Part shown: positions 11,137 through 22,474 of the stretch, piece by piece
How positions within the stretch are numbered: position 1 is the first letter of the stretch
Layout: each line of letters begins with the position of its first letter
Assembly: GCA_015499995.1 (NCBI GenBank)
Contig: JADNRV010000413.1
Coordinates: forward strand, 1 to 37,445
DNA: 37,445 nucleotides
Reading direction: 5' to 3'
Source: Flammula alnicola
Lineage: Eukaryota > Basidiomycota > Agaricomycetes > Agaricales > Strophariaceae
Notes under the pieces: model-generated
What the model was told of the DNA's origin: nothing
Database searches by the model: none
The model's input: only the letters and a program-made list of their open reading frames with translations
Translations under genes and position numbers: made by a program

Positions 11137-13252
11137 ATGCCTGTGAGATGTATTCATTGTGGTGCCTCCACTATTTGGGACGATTCTGTCGGCTCTGCTG
11201 TCTGCACCTCATGTGGTTCTCTTGCAGACCCATCTCAGTCAGTTCTCACTTCATCCCAGTACGGAAATCAGAATGATACCACCGAACCTTCCCTTTGGGA
11301 TTCTTCTGCTTCTACGACCCTCAAAAGTCTCCGAAAAGGCAACAACTGGGATCTTGCAGGGCAAGGCAAAGAATCGAGGGACAGAAAGAATGCAGTAAGT
11401 GGTCTTGATGATCCTTCTCACCACATCCATTGTTAATCTGTCTATCTCACCCTCTCTATCTTTACGCGCTCCTTGTCCCACTATCACCGTCATTACACTG
11501 ACTCTTTTTGTTAGTACGCAACCGCCGAATTCATTAAATCTCTCGCGGTGTCACTTAACGCCACCGGTCTATCACCGCGCGCTATCACTCTCTTCAACCA
11601 AGTAAAATCCGCCTCTCATTTCCGGTGGGGTCAGAAATCCCGGAGCGTGGCGGCAGCATGTCTCGCCATCGCGTTGCGCGAGGCAAACCGGCCAGACTCT
11701 ATTCGTGACATCGCGTCCATCCTCAAGGTCCAACCTGCGTCTGTCTCACGCGAGTTCATGTCCATCACTTCCACGCTCAAACTCTCCTTGACTCTCCTTG
11801 ATCCTTCCGTGCACATATCCACGCTTCAGAACCACCTTGTTTCTGCACTCAAGGATCAACAACAGTCCGGACTGCCCGCCTCTCTCGTAAAGTTTCTCCA
11901 AGCGCTTTGTTTGCGCTCCGCTGCTAAGACCGCAACTTCATTATGCCAGGTTCTTGCGCGTCTGAGCCCAGGCCACGATGTGTTGCGTTTGCCTGTGCCT
12001 CCCACTGCCTGCGGTATATTCATATTAGCCTTGGAAGCAGAAAATAGAGCTGCCCTAAATCCGTTGGGAGACCTCGCACAATGTCTGGGATCACGATGCC
12101 ATGCTGCGAAGAGCGTCGTCATGGCACGCTACAAAACCGTTCAAGATGAAATTGCGTCTTGGATAGAGAGGGTACCATGGCTCGACAAATACGAAACCAA
12201 AAATGGACGCGCAAAAGTCTCCAAACGGCTCGTTGTTGCACGAGGCTTAAAAGACGTTATACAATTCCAAGAAGAAATCTGGCAGCAACAAACAAACCTT
12301 CACTCGAGCTGGAACTAAACGATGACGAAAGTAAAGCTGACGAAGAGGACGAATCTACACAATCCCTGGGATCGCGCCTCCACCGCATAAACGACCGAAA
12401 CTAAACCATGCTTTGACACAAGCTACACGTTTCCTTCTGGACCCTCTTGGTGGATCGATATCGTCTATGTTATCAGCGCCATCAAAATCAAATCAAACGA
12501 CATTGTCCTCCGATTATCCACCGTCTCGCCTTCCGTTAGCAATGTACATCCTCACAAATTCCTCCTTCTCGTTATGCCGCCGACCACCTACACGACTTCA
12601 GCTTCTCGCTTTGGATCGCGGTGGGGTAGACGAAGAACACATACCGGACGAGGAGCTCTTTGCTGAGGGGGAATTCGAGAAACTACTTAGAGGAGAAGAC
12701 GAGATCCAGATTCTACGACAAACTTTTGGATGGAAAGAAGGGCAAGACGATAACGACAATGCGGACAAGGCTTCCACTAGCAAACCGTCCCGTAAGGCGA
12801 GAAATAAACGTACCATCGACAATGTAAATACCGATGTCAATGCCGAGGAGGAAATTCTGAGCGGATCTGCTTTGCGTCCACGGAAGAAGTCGCGTCTTAA
12901 TATGGAAGCACTCGCCCAGTTCTTGGCTAGCGATGATGATCGTAATGAGAATTCAGGCGAGGACGGCATAGATATCAGCATGATGGGTTTAGAAGAGGTG
13001 GTCGACCCGTCTGATATCGACGAAGACGTGAATTACGATAACGGCGGTATGTACGACTACAACGAGGACCGAGGCGACGCCAGCATCATCGTCGAGACGA
13101 GTCCTTCTCCTCACCGACATCCACAAACGAATGTACGGAATACCCGGAGAGAAGACGATGCGGACGAGGAAGTCGTTCTCGACAACTGGCGCGCACTGAC
13201 ACCAGAGCCTTCAGGAGGACTAGATTCGCGTTACGAAGAAGAGTACGACTAA
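11137..13252 (+). CDS. TFIIB-family transcription factor (Brf-like) with acidic C-terminal tail; two apparent frame breaks
   Basis: TFIIB-type factors link a promoter-bound TBP complex to RNA polymerase II or III. Exon 1 (11137-11394) begins MPVRCIHCGASTIWDD with a zinc ribbon, Cys at residues 5, 8, 23 and 26. Intron 11395-11514 leads to a long second exon with two cyclin-like repeats: WGQKSRSVAAACLAIALRE with SIRDIASILKV, then PPTACGIFILALEAENRA with DLAQCLG. After IQFQEEIWQQQ (about 12290) the frame closes. Coding sense continues in a second frame (SLELELNDDESKADEEDES) and then a third (PPPHKRPKLNHALTQATRFL, onward to 13252). Each step equals one missing base, near aaacaaacc (12291-12299) and at ccctggg (12364-12370). 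Total exon length plus two bases is 666 codons. The tail is acidic with a basic KRPK patch and reads as one protein. Brf1 (Pol III) is possible, but the match is not close enough to name it. Confidence 0.78.
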
Positions 13253-15812
13253 TCCCTTCTCTCTTTTGATGACCTTTTTTTCATCTTTTGCAGGCGTCCT
13301 CCATGAGCGGCTCTCTGAGCCATATACCCACTCGTGGAGGATGGACATCTGGAAGTTCTTGATACGCGACAATTTTATCGCGTTTGTGTTATAATGCTCG
13401 CCAGCAGGAGATGCTGCACACGCACATTATACTGCGTAAGTCACATATTGTTCAATCATATACCTGCATAGAATTGAACTGGTTTCTCATCATCGATGAT
13501 TATAAAAGCCCTCTTCAAGCTTCGACAAGCCCTGGCGCAACCACAGGACCTGTGGGACAAATGTATCTGTGCGCGACAGAAAGGCTTGTGCAATGTGAGT
13601 ACATTTCGTGTCTTTTTTGAGCGAATTGTCCGAAATTTTCTTTTTCCACTACTTTCCTTTCGCGTTAACCATCCCGGTAACTGCTATCTTGTCGGTCGGA
13701 ACATATTTTTATTCTGTGTGACTTCTCTACCTCTCCCCCTCCCGTTCCACGCGCAATTGACCGAGTACCTCTAATCTTTCGGACCTATAAAAACGCATCG
13801 ACCACATGATCAGCTGTGCTTCAGGGCGTTCGCTACGGCTACGGCCCACTTGTCTCAAGGTGACGACGGCCACGGTGGCGGCGCAGCTGTCTCCTTTAAG
13901 CGAATAATTGGGCGTATATACGCAGGAGTACACCTCTGTGAAAGCCAAGGGTTCTGAAGCCAATTTTTCTTAACAGGGTCCAGTCTGCAGTCTGCAGCTG
14001 TCAATCTGCAATGTCAATATTTCGAAATAATTGAGTATGGCAGAGCATGCCTTCCGCAAGAGAGTGGCGTGGATTTTTGTCCGAGTTTTGTCTGATTGTC
14101 CCCGCCTCGTTGTGTGTGAGCTCGAGGCGTTAATCCTTTAGGATTGGTCACAGGATATCCAGCAACATGAGCCTCTAGAAATACAACGCAATGAACTTTA
14201 GGTGCGCCACTAAGAGATAACAAACGTTCCTGATCCCAGCTCAAGTCCCTTTAGGAGGATTCCTGTATCATGTATGTCCCATTCAGCAATTCAATTTAGC
14301 TTTCCTACGATACATACATTTGCCATTTTCACTCATCTGCGCATGTCGGACCGGAAAGTGCTATCGCATTCTTTCAATTCCACAAGAGCGTGTATGTTTT
14401 GTTGTGCACGCCGAATCCACCACTGACTCGGCGAACGCGCATATGACCTCGAGTTCACATCCTCGCCTCCGGATCTTCTACGGCTGCACACTCGGCTTTC
14501 ATGTCAATGCTGAACAGTGGGAAACTTTTTCGAAAGTAGTTTTTGACTCTCAAATTATTGGGCCCCGGACTATCCGGCAATCTTAGCGCCAGCATCATAG
14601 ATTTGCGCGAGGGAAAGATATTTCGTTACCTTTGGGTTGCCTTTGCTTCCGTGCGGCGCCAAGCACAAGTCACTACGAGAATGCGGGGTAATAGACCCTC
14701 CAGGAGATTCAAGCCAAAATATGCGAAGTCGTGCCTGTGTTTTTTGGCCAAGAAGTAAGCCAGAGACCCCCCTGGACATTTTGCGCCATTTCACATATCA
14801 AAAATCGAAGTCGAACTGGAGGCTTAAAAACGGACGTGCCTCAAGAATTTGACAGGCGTCGAAAGTCTGCCGCTGTCCGCCTCGAGGCGCGGCACTTCCC
14901 CAGCACAACAGCACAATCTTATCCCATCGGAATCGATGGCATCGACTATCAGTCTATCACCCCAACCAGATTGTTAGGAGCCCCAAATTTCATGAGTCCG
15001 AGGGATATACTTACGATATACATTGGACAGGCTTGACATCGGCCGGCTTCAGGTGAGTGGTACACGCCTTTTACACGCTTTCCATACAACGTGCTGGAAA
15101 TGGGCCACGCGAGTGCAACAACGACCGTGGCGCAATTGAAACGGACTCGGAGTCCGGGGGCGCGAAGAATTCTTCTTTGACTATTGCGCGGCCGACGGAC
15201 ATATCAAGTTTTCGTAGAAGTGGAGAAGTGGAGCTGTTCAAAAATAAAAGCGGCTCAAGAGATGTGCATCGGCCGACGGCTGCGTGCCCTCGACGGGACT
15301 GGGGTTGAACGTTGGACGTGCGCGTGAATGTTGAACTAGTATTGACATACCCCACTGCCGTTGTCTCCACAGCGCTATTTATGCCTCCCGCACAGTTCGG
15401 AGTGATTTCCCTATACTTGGAACATACGATGTGTTAGTTGGAACGCCCCGCGACTTTTCACCAAGAATACGCGCCTCCGAGTCTTAGTCGGCGAACATGA
15501 AGAACCATTTTCAGATCCTGCTAAGCGACTACTCCCCGAAAGCACGAACTCGGCTTCACCGGGCTCTCTGAGTTGGTAGAGAAAGTATCTGATTAAACCG
15601 TGCATATTTTGCAATACTAGTTGCGAGATTAAGCTAGTACTTACAATCAAATTTTTAGATATCCACAGAAAGAGAAAAGAATGTACGTTTGAGTCCGTAA
15701 GTATCCCATATGTGCGTGGTGCACTGCACGGTATTGAAACTTGAAAGAATAATAGACTACAAGGCGCGATTAACAGGCGCGATAGCATCTAATTAACAAT
15801 GTTCTTATCGCC
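13253..15812. other. Gene-poor 2.56 kb gap between two converging genes
   Basis: No reading frame here has motif content or splice logic, and no tRNA or rRNA was seen. Open frames of 60-125 codons exist but are scattered over both strands and unrelated. Small features are a perfect 12-base palindrome cgcctcgaggcg (about 14879-14890), separated copies of the same arms near 14104-14130 (cgcctcg...cgaggcg), a repeated agtctgc near 13982-13996, and cggact-cgg-agtccg near 15144. The gap is far longer than the others here, so a decayed element or a non-coding transcript is possible, but nothing shows one. Confidence 0.4.
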
Positions 15813-17519
15813 TCACAGGCGCCAGGCCATTGTCAAAGGGCGGAATCTGCAACGGCGCATACTGAGCAGGCCATCTGGCACCGGCTCCCTATTGACGGTT
15901 TCATTCCCTGCTCCCTCCCTCCACATTTCCTCCAGCGGCTCGGGTGCCGGACGCGGGACAGTCCCAGCTAACTCATAGTCATGATTTTCATCGAAGTCGT
16001 GGTGGTTATTGTCGGGCCAACGAAGGGGTAGTTCTGGCTGTTCGCGGGTTTATGGGTGGGGAGAATCTCGTGGCCCTCTCCCTTGATGCGCGGAGAGTAA
16101 GGGCGATGGGAGAGCGGCGCCGAGAGCGCGGGATAGTACTGGCGATAAGCGAAAAAGGAAAAGAGGATACCGACAGCTGTGCCAACCAGGACATCATGCC
16201 AGTGGTCTACCGAATTGACGTTTATGTGAGCAAGAAGAATGTTCGAGGTTGTGAAAGAATAAATAGCCTACGGCGGTAGTCCATCGTTCGCGAGATAGCT
16301 ACGAGTGATGCGGCCATAAATGGAGACAATGCGAGCCATGCTTTCGCCTGAATGATAGGATGACATTAGTATAAATGTTCCCTCTTCCTACGAAGGGATC
16401 AACGTACCGTATGGCCTCTACTGTCAAACAGATGGAGTTTTCCAGCTAAGTAGTATGACAAAAATCCGAGCCCAGCAAATGACACTGAAAGGTAAAACAC
16501 ACTCAGTTTCGCTTCAGTGCCCAACGAAGAAGAATGCATACAGCTAGAATGTCCAGAAAAGAAGCTTCTAAAGCCATCGTTCATAATGGCAAAATCTGTT
16601 TGCGTACAAACTGTCCAACTTGTAAGTCCAAAAGTAGGATCCGTCAGTCCGGCAGGGGGTTGACACCGATCAATGAGATCTACCGAGAGGCATTTTTTTG
16701 AGTGATTGAAAGACAGGACTAAAGTTAGCACTAACCTGGCCGGGGACGACCAACCGTGATTTTCACTATTTGAGTCATTGCTCCAGTGAGGGATAGAGGA
16801 GAATCACTGCAAATTGTTATGGGGGTCGACCAAGGAAAGAAGGTGCACAACATACATCCGAGAGTACCTAACACAAGGATTATAAGCAACGGCTAATACC
16901 AGGGATGGATGATTTCTTTGACTCACTGTTGTGAAGATCCCACCATGATCGGATGGTGAAGAAGTTGATCACAGGCATAATTAGAAGAGGCGCTACGAAA
17001 CATATCATGTACAAGGCCAAATTCTAGAGGGTCAGAGTATGAGACCTGGTCCAAGTCAGGGGCTAATGGGACGACATACGGGAATACGTTCATGGACAGC
17101 ATAGCTGCAAAAGATTAGGGTTCATAAAGGACAGCATCAGCAAACAACAGCAGAACTACGGGTGGAGGAGACTTTACGTTATGGCCACGTCAGTAATAAG
17201 AAAATTAGATTAAGCCAATGACGTACGAAGTATCCTCCAACGAAAACACTCTCCGGTATCCAGTGACTTTATCCAGAGAGAAAAAAGCAGCGCTAGATGA
17301 CTCCTCTCAGATGTGAAGCTCGTCAAATTGGTAGTAGAGACATACGCCAGCACAATTGTCAAGATCCTCAGCGCCACGACAAATTTAATATCTCCTCGTG
17401 TGATATAAGCAAAGGACTCACCAGTCCGGAGCGTAGGACAGTATGAGCTTTCTACGTCGAATAGCAGTCATTGGAGGGCTTCTGGGCGAAGGGTCGTTGA
17501 AAATGGGAAAAGTCATCAT
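15813..17519 (-). CDS. PAP2-family lipid phosphate phosphatase (Dpp1/Lpp1 type); two apparent frame breaks
   Basis: Members remove phosphate from phosphatidate and diacylglycerol pyrophosphate in membranes. Exons: 17519-17422, 17366-17346, 17292-17227, 17104-17080, 17023-16927, 16867-16856, 16806-16736, 16679-16542, 16484-16408, 16347-16272 and 16206-15813. The catalytic motifs are all present: C1 KITVGRPRPDLIDRC, C2 FFSGHSSLSFAGL and C3 SRTMDYRHHWHDVLVG. Hydrophobic helices lie between them, for example WILTIVLAAAFFSLDKV and LALYMICFVAPLLIMPVI. Exons 2, 4 and 6 are only 21, 25 and 12 bases. The frame breaks twice, each equal to one missing base: in the ccc/ggg run at 16790-16792 before the C1 motif, and at 16046-16048 after residue ~290, where the tail continues as REQPELPLRWPDNNHHDFDE. 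Exon total plus two bases is 359 codons. The start lies 216 bases from the start of PPP4R2. Confidence 0.85.
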
Positions 17520-17735
17520 GGATAGGATGCGGGAGGTGGGTTGTTTGGAAGAGGGGTATCAAGCCTTGAATAGACATCAACTGGTTAAGAGTGTGTTGTG
17601 TCTTCGACACGGCTTCTTATGAAGGGCCCCAGCTGCGGAATTCCAGATGATATGAATGGATGAATTGCCAAGAGATTCGAGAAGAGCAGCCGGTGCTGCT
17701 CCTCGTGATCGTCGTGCTTTTCTTAGATTGCACTG

Positions 17736-18927
17736 ATGTCTTCAGCAGCAGAGCCTTGCCCCAATTTTGTATTCCCGACGTTACGTAAAACACTATCTTT
17801 CCTCATGGCCGACACCACAGAACCGATATGGCTTCCTGGTGAGCACTGCTCCAACAAAATACCTCACACAACTATATCTGATCTATCAAAATATCCAGAA
17901 TATGATACTCTCCTAGAAAAAATCGCGTCCACAGATGTCGTAGAGTGCGTTCAGTTCATGACATCAACATTGCAAGCATCAGCTCACTGTCTCTCCCAGC
18001 TCAGACTGGAACAAACTTCGCGATGTGATTAAGCAAAAGATCGAAAAGGTGGCTTGATATCTTGCGTGTGCGTCGACCGTGTTCTGAACCGTGTTTCCTA
18101 CAGAACATCTCACTCTTCTTGACGACGACCCAGAAGCCTTTATTGCCCGCACCTTATCTCCCAATAAACACTTCTACTGGAGGGCTCAAGCTACCTCCAT
18201 TCCTGCCTCGAAAGATACAGAACGATGCTCCAGTAAGCTATATGAATGAGGAAGAGGCAAATGCAATGAAGGAGAATATATTTGCTCTGCTAGATCAATT
18301 CGAAGGGTTTGTCTCGCACTGCTGTCATATCTTCCCAAGCTAATGATTCAGAGCAGAAGCCCTCCCTTTACTATCCAGCGTCTCTGCGAATTGTGTATGG
18401 AGCCGAAAAAGCACTATAAAAGCGTCGGCAAATACCTGCGGGCTGTCGAAAAATCCATCCTCGTCACTTCGACATGGGAAAGCTTCCCACCATTGACCGA
18501 GAGCGAAATACACTCTGCTGGACGAAGCGCAATAATGCTTGGATCGACGCTCCAATCTGCGCCTAGCACACCTCTCTTCTCGCCCATTCCTTTCCTCCAC
18601 GACGATGCACGAAGATCTAAATCTCGTAGTCCACCTCCGACGCCTCTGAACTTGAACTCTACAGTGCCATTAACTGAAGAGCCTATCAAAGCTCTGGGAC
18701 TCGTGGACGAGCTGGATGATCCCAGTCCAGGACATATGAGCGATCACCCGACGCCGCTATCCTCGGTGACCACGACGACTGATAGCCCTCACCCGCGACC
18801 GTTCCTGGGCAGCTTGGATCAGCGGTTTGTGAAGGCGGAAGACGCAATGGACACCGGTACCCCTCACACGCAAAACGAATCTGATAACATGGAGATGGAT
18901 GAGGATAAAGAGAATACCAAAGCATGA
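17736..18927 (+). CDS. PPP4R2: Protein phosphatase 4 regulatory subunit 2 (PPP4R2 / Psy4)
   Basis: PPP4R2 binds the PP4 catalytic subunit; the complex acts in DNA-damage recovery and RNA-processing events. Four exons: 17736-17944, 18000-18048, 18104-18306 and 18357-18927. They sum to 1032 bases, giving 343 residues, all in frame. The family block is clear: SDWNKLRDVIKQKIEKNISL, MNEEEANAMKENIFALLDQF, then PPFTIQRLCELCMEPKKHYK followed by KYLRAVEKSILVTSTW. The C-terminal half is low complexity, rich in Ser, Pro, Asp and Glu (SRSPPPTPLNLNS, NMEMDEDKENTKA), as in other members. The first ATG gives a slightly longer N-terminus than the MADTTEP start 72 bases later; both are possible. The gene shares a 216-base divergent promoter with the lipid phosphatase. 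Confidence 0.88.
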
Positions 18928-19524
18928 GTTGTTGCGATGGGTGTATTGATATTTGGTATGACAGAGCAGAATGGACAAAGTAGATTTCTTCCCGGATGTA
19001 CCCAGAAATTACCTGCTTATTGTATAATTCCTGCAAACTTATCAACAACTCAAGATCGCAGCAACTGATAGATCCATTGAATAAATGGGCAATAAGGATA
19101 TTATGTACACCGTACTCAAGGACTGCAGATTACAGAGCAATTTCGTCTGCTAAGTTGCGAACGACGAATGTTTAGCATATGGGCTATAGAATCGTTATTG
19201 TGGACAAAGTACTTACGGGAACGACAAACTTGGAATAGTTGATTGCTCTAACACCCTGCGAGAGTCATTACTCTTCCCAGAACGACCTGCAAAACGCAAA
19301 CGATATCTGGGGCAGCCAGAGCTCCAATCGCGATTGGGAGAATAAATGTGGTGGAGCCAGGATTGAAGTCGAATAGACCGAACCGAACAACCAAAGGCAG
19401 AACGGGGACAGTTCAGTGTTGGTTGAGGAAAATAAAATTCAGATGCATATGTTCATGGGCTGTGCTTGTGGCGCAATTTGGACACCTTCTCGTTTTCTTC
19501 TCCGGGTCCAAGAGGTGGCGATGG
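18928..19524. other. Convergent 3' intergenic region with one short odd open frame
   Basis: This stretch lies between the stop of PPP4R2 (+) and the stop of the Fyv7-like gene (-). Most of it is AT-rich 3' flank. On the minus strand a stop-free run from 19412 to 19248 reads protein-like sequence (GLFDFNPGSTTFILPIAIGA, then LAAPDIVCVLQVVL) but has no ATG and no clear upstream exon. It could be chance or a relic; I do not call it a gene. Confidence 0.4.
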
Positions 19525-20258
19525 TCAAGCAAAATCTTGTTTAATTTTGGCGAGCATCGCGTTCATCCGAAGCTTCATGTTAGGCTGTCCTCTGCCTGTC
19601 GCTGGTCGCCCTCCTCTACCTCTGCCTCTGCCTCTGCCTCTGCCACCACGCTCGGAAGTAAACTTGTGCTTCTTCAGGGGATCCGCCTTGTAGGTATGTA
19701 GCGTCGACCGCGAATAAGCCTCTCGTGTCAACTCGCGGAGAGAAACAGGTTCAGCAGGCTCAGCCTCCTCCTTGGATGTTTTTTGCTTCTTCGTTGGTCT
19801 GGAATCATGTACCTCTCGTTTTGGGGAAGCAAGACGCTTGATGGGCATGTCGGGGTGAATATGTGCCCGTGACGGATGTATATGAGGAGCCTGCGCATTC
19901 GTCTGCTTTGCGGTGCGAAACGATGTTTCCTGTGCAGCTTCGGAATCTTCTTCATCGCTTTCGCTATCGTCCTTGTCGTCCTTCGGCTTGTTTCCACTGT
20001 CATGGCGCTGTTCATCTGCATATACCGGTATCTCCAGCCTAGAGCTAGAAGCAAGGCCTTCCTTTCGTTTTTGTGCTTTCCATTTACTCTTAATTTTTGT
20101 TTTTTCAACCCATGCTTTCTTGAGGGTTTTCGCTACGAAAAAATTGAGTTCAACGCAAATCAACAAAACATTGAAATTTAAATACCTCTGTGCACCGGAA
20201 GATGTTGGAATGTAGGTGGTTTTTTGCGTTTAGTGCCAGCTACAGCAGATTCCGACAT
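19525..20258 (-). CDS. FYV7: Fyv7-like rRNA-processing protein with RGG box
   Basis: Fyv7 is a small basic protein needed for 18S rRNA processing in yeast (relative of human CCDC59/TAP26). Two exons, 20258-20186 and 20132-19525, give 226 residues across a 53-base intron. The N-terminal block MSESAVAGTKRKKPPTFQHL leads into the conserved core AKTLKKAWVEKTKIKSKWKA with AQKRKEG. The middle is acidic then basic (DKDDSESDEEDSE; RPTKKQKTSKEE). Near the C-terminus is a run of about eight RG/GR dipeptides, followed by QPNMKLRMNAMLAKIKQDFA. Very high Lys/Arg content and the acidic patch fit a nucleolar RNA-binding protein. The RG-rich run is a typical RGG box. Family assignment rests on the WVEK..IK.KWKAQKRKEG core, so it is likely but not certain. 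Confidence 0.75.
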
Positions 20259-20471
20259 GAGTCGATGAAATGTTTAGCAAGTGGTCCGAAGAAGGTAATA
20301 ATGAAAGCTGTGTTGCTTACGTGATGCACTGGACCAGATTTACTCCAAGATGGAGTCAGTCACACTCGAGAGCTGCCAGTTTTCGTTATCTCCTTCCTTG
20401 TCTCTTACCTTCATCGTCTTTTCGCCTTCCAAGTTCCAACAACCTTTCTCTGTCACCTTTCCATTCATCGC

Positions 20472-21015
20472 ATGAGCGTACAGAATCTCAATTCCTACGG
20501 TGCGTATCTTTTTCACCCACCCACGGGCCACGTTATCGATCTGCGTGTGAGATGGAAAACTGACAACAACGCCATGTGCAACAGATCCCTTTGCAGACGA
20601 AGGGGACCCGCTCGGAGACAGTGCCGACGTCGGATCCACCGCAGACTACATCCACATCCGTATCCAGCAGCGTAATGGTCGTAAAACTTTGACGACTTTG
20701 CAAGGCTTGCCAAAACGTCGGTCTCTATCTGACTCAGCCTCCGTTCCGCACGCTAATACTCCTTAAATCACAGAATATGATCCAAAGAAACTCTTGAAGG
20801 CATTCAAGAAGGTGCGATCTTATCATTTTCGTCATTTGAATGACATGCTGACAATGTGGTTTTTCTCTCAGGAATTCGCCTGCAACGGTACCCTCGTCGA
20901 CGACGAGAAGATGGGCCAGGTCATCCAACTTCAGGGAGATCAGCGCGCCAAGATTTCATCATTCCTGGTGGAGAATGGATTAGAGAAGTCCACCATCAAG
21001 GTTCACGGATTCTAA
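20472..21015 (+). CDS. SUI1: Translation initiation factor eIF1 (SUI1)
   Basis: eIF1 binds the 40S ribosomal subunit near the P site and guards start-codon choice. Four exons: 20472-20499, 20585-20716, 20774-20811 and 20872-21015. They sum to 342 bases, giving 113 residues, the normal size. The SUI1 fold is plain: DYIHIRIQQRNGRKTLTTLQ, YDPKKLLKAFKK, then EFACNGTLVDDEKMGQVIQL and GDQRAKISSFLVENGL, ending KSTIKVHGF. The start MSVQNLNSYDPFADEGD fits the family's short disordered N-terminus. Exon 1 holds only 28 coding bases. The start lies 213 bases from the start of the Fyv7-like gene on the other strand, so the two share a promoter region; both act in ribosome function. Confidence 0.95.
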
Positions 21016-21471
21016 ACTCCTGTTCCCCCACGCATCAGCAATTGGGGTCCTTCATAGGAAACGAGAGGCTGTTGAATCGTTTTCGAGTTTTATGGACATG
21101 ACCTGCACACATGGATGAAGCCAGTAGCGGGACAATACTCGAGTTTTCGTATTATCTTCAATTTGTCTTTTTGTTGTACAAGAGCCTTATTTTTCCTTAC
21201 ACATCGACTCGCTCAAGATTTCTGTACGAATTATCTTCATAACTCAGACAATGTATTCTGCGAGACAGAAAATTTCCTCGAAAGGTCTGACATAGAGAAA
21301 TTTGTAATGTAGATGCAGCATATAAGCAGGACCAACTAGGACTCTCTGTGGAACTCTGGCACGGAACCCTGAATGATTTACGAAGTGAACATGTCGGGCC
21401 GTTGCAAGTCAGTGTACTCAGCTATTCGTGAACGAACAAAACAAAACCAGGTTCAGGTCGATACCCTGGCA
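21016..21471. other. Convergent 3' flank of eIF1 and the tri-snRNP 27K gene
   Basis: AT-rich sequence between two converging stop codons (456 bases). It holds pyrimidine-rich stretches and no coding or RNA-gene signal that I can support. It most likely contains the two 3' UTRs and poly(A) sites. Confidence 0.5.
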
Positions 21472-22474
21472 TTATTTGATTTTGTCAAGAGGCCTGCAAT
21501 TTTTTGTAAGAAAGTGAGATATAAAAAAGGACTCGCTCATACCTGTTGAAACCGCCGCGCCTATAAAAGAGAGGGAATGAATAACAAGAAGCAGTGTTGA
21601 TGAAGAGAAACTAACCTGTTCATATATTGACGCCATGTCCTTGTTTTCTTGATGTCCACACCACCTTCTTGGTTGCCTGTTACATGCTTGCCCTAGTAAA
21701 CACGGTTAAAAATGATACAGCACAGAAGAATAATTAAAATCTACCTTTGTCGTTCCAAAGCCAGTAACACCCATCATGGCCATCATTGCAGCATCCTCAT
21801 CCTCGTTGACCTCATCCATGGCCTCTCCGTCATCATTGGGGTGGTCAGGTGCGTCCGGATCAAGGTTTGGACGAGAAGACGAGGATGAAGTAGTTTTCGG
21901 TAGTTCTGTAAAAGTTGTTTAGTTGATTGCACGAGAGCAGGTAGTGATCCTACCTACCGGTATGAGATGAGGGCCCAGATGTGGGTATTTGACGACTCTT
22001 TGACTCGTCCTCGCGAGGGTTTCTATCATCACGGCTAGGTGTGTCCCTGTCTCTCGTGTCTCTTCGAGAATCTCGAACATCGTCGCCTCGCCTTCGGTCG
22101 TCCTGTCGTCTATCTCTGTCTCTGTCTCGATCCCGATCACTTCGTCCATCTCGACGGTCATCATCCCGTCTATAATCCCTATCTCGACGGTCTACAAAAA
22201 AGCAAATAGAAATTAGAATAACAGTTTGAAGGAAAATACGTCGCCACACACCTGACCCTCGTCGGTCGTCCCTGTCCCTGTCCCGACGAGGACTCCGTGA
22301 ACGACTAGAACGTCTCCTTGGTTCATCACGATATGATCCTCCTCCCCGTCCACCTCCCCGTCCACCTCCTCGTCCACCTCCTCCCCTACCACCCCCACGA
22401 GAGGACCTATCTCTTTCTCTGTCGTCCTTCTCCCAGCTTCGGTCGCGCCGCCTATGATCTGTACGGGAGGACAT
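21472..22474 (-). CDS. SNRNP27: U4/U6.U5 tri-snRNP-associated 27K protein (SNRNP27 family)
   Basis: The 27K protein is a component of the spliceosomal tri-snRNP in animals and fungi. Six exons: 22474-22252, 22191-21958, 21905-21745, 21692-21616, 21560-21543 and 21493-21472. They sum to 735 bases, giving 244 residues. The N-terminal two thirds is low complexity: a Gly-Arg run of repeated RGGG units, then Arg-Asp/Arg-Ser repeats (RRSSRSRSPRRDRDRDD). The family signature is C-terminal: MMGVTGFGTTKGKHVTGN, then EGGVDIKKTRTWRQYMNRRG and GFNRPLDKIK. The last two coding exons are only 18 and 22 bases, and the signature is split by three introns. The composition of the N-terminus varies between species; the C-terminal block alone is enough to identify it. 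Confidence 0.9.

Noticed and set aside
12290..12420. A hidden intron (gtaaag at about 12330 to acacaag at about 12421) explaining the frame change in the TFIIB-like gene
   Set aside because: It would account only for the second change, would delete the protein-like HKRPKLNHALTQ stretch, and leaves the first change unexplained; one-base losses explain both.
13253..15812. Transposon or RNA gene in the long gap
   Set aside because: I looked for long terminal repeats, inverted ends, tRNA-like arms and transposase motifs and saw none that hold up by eye.
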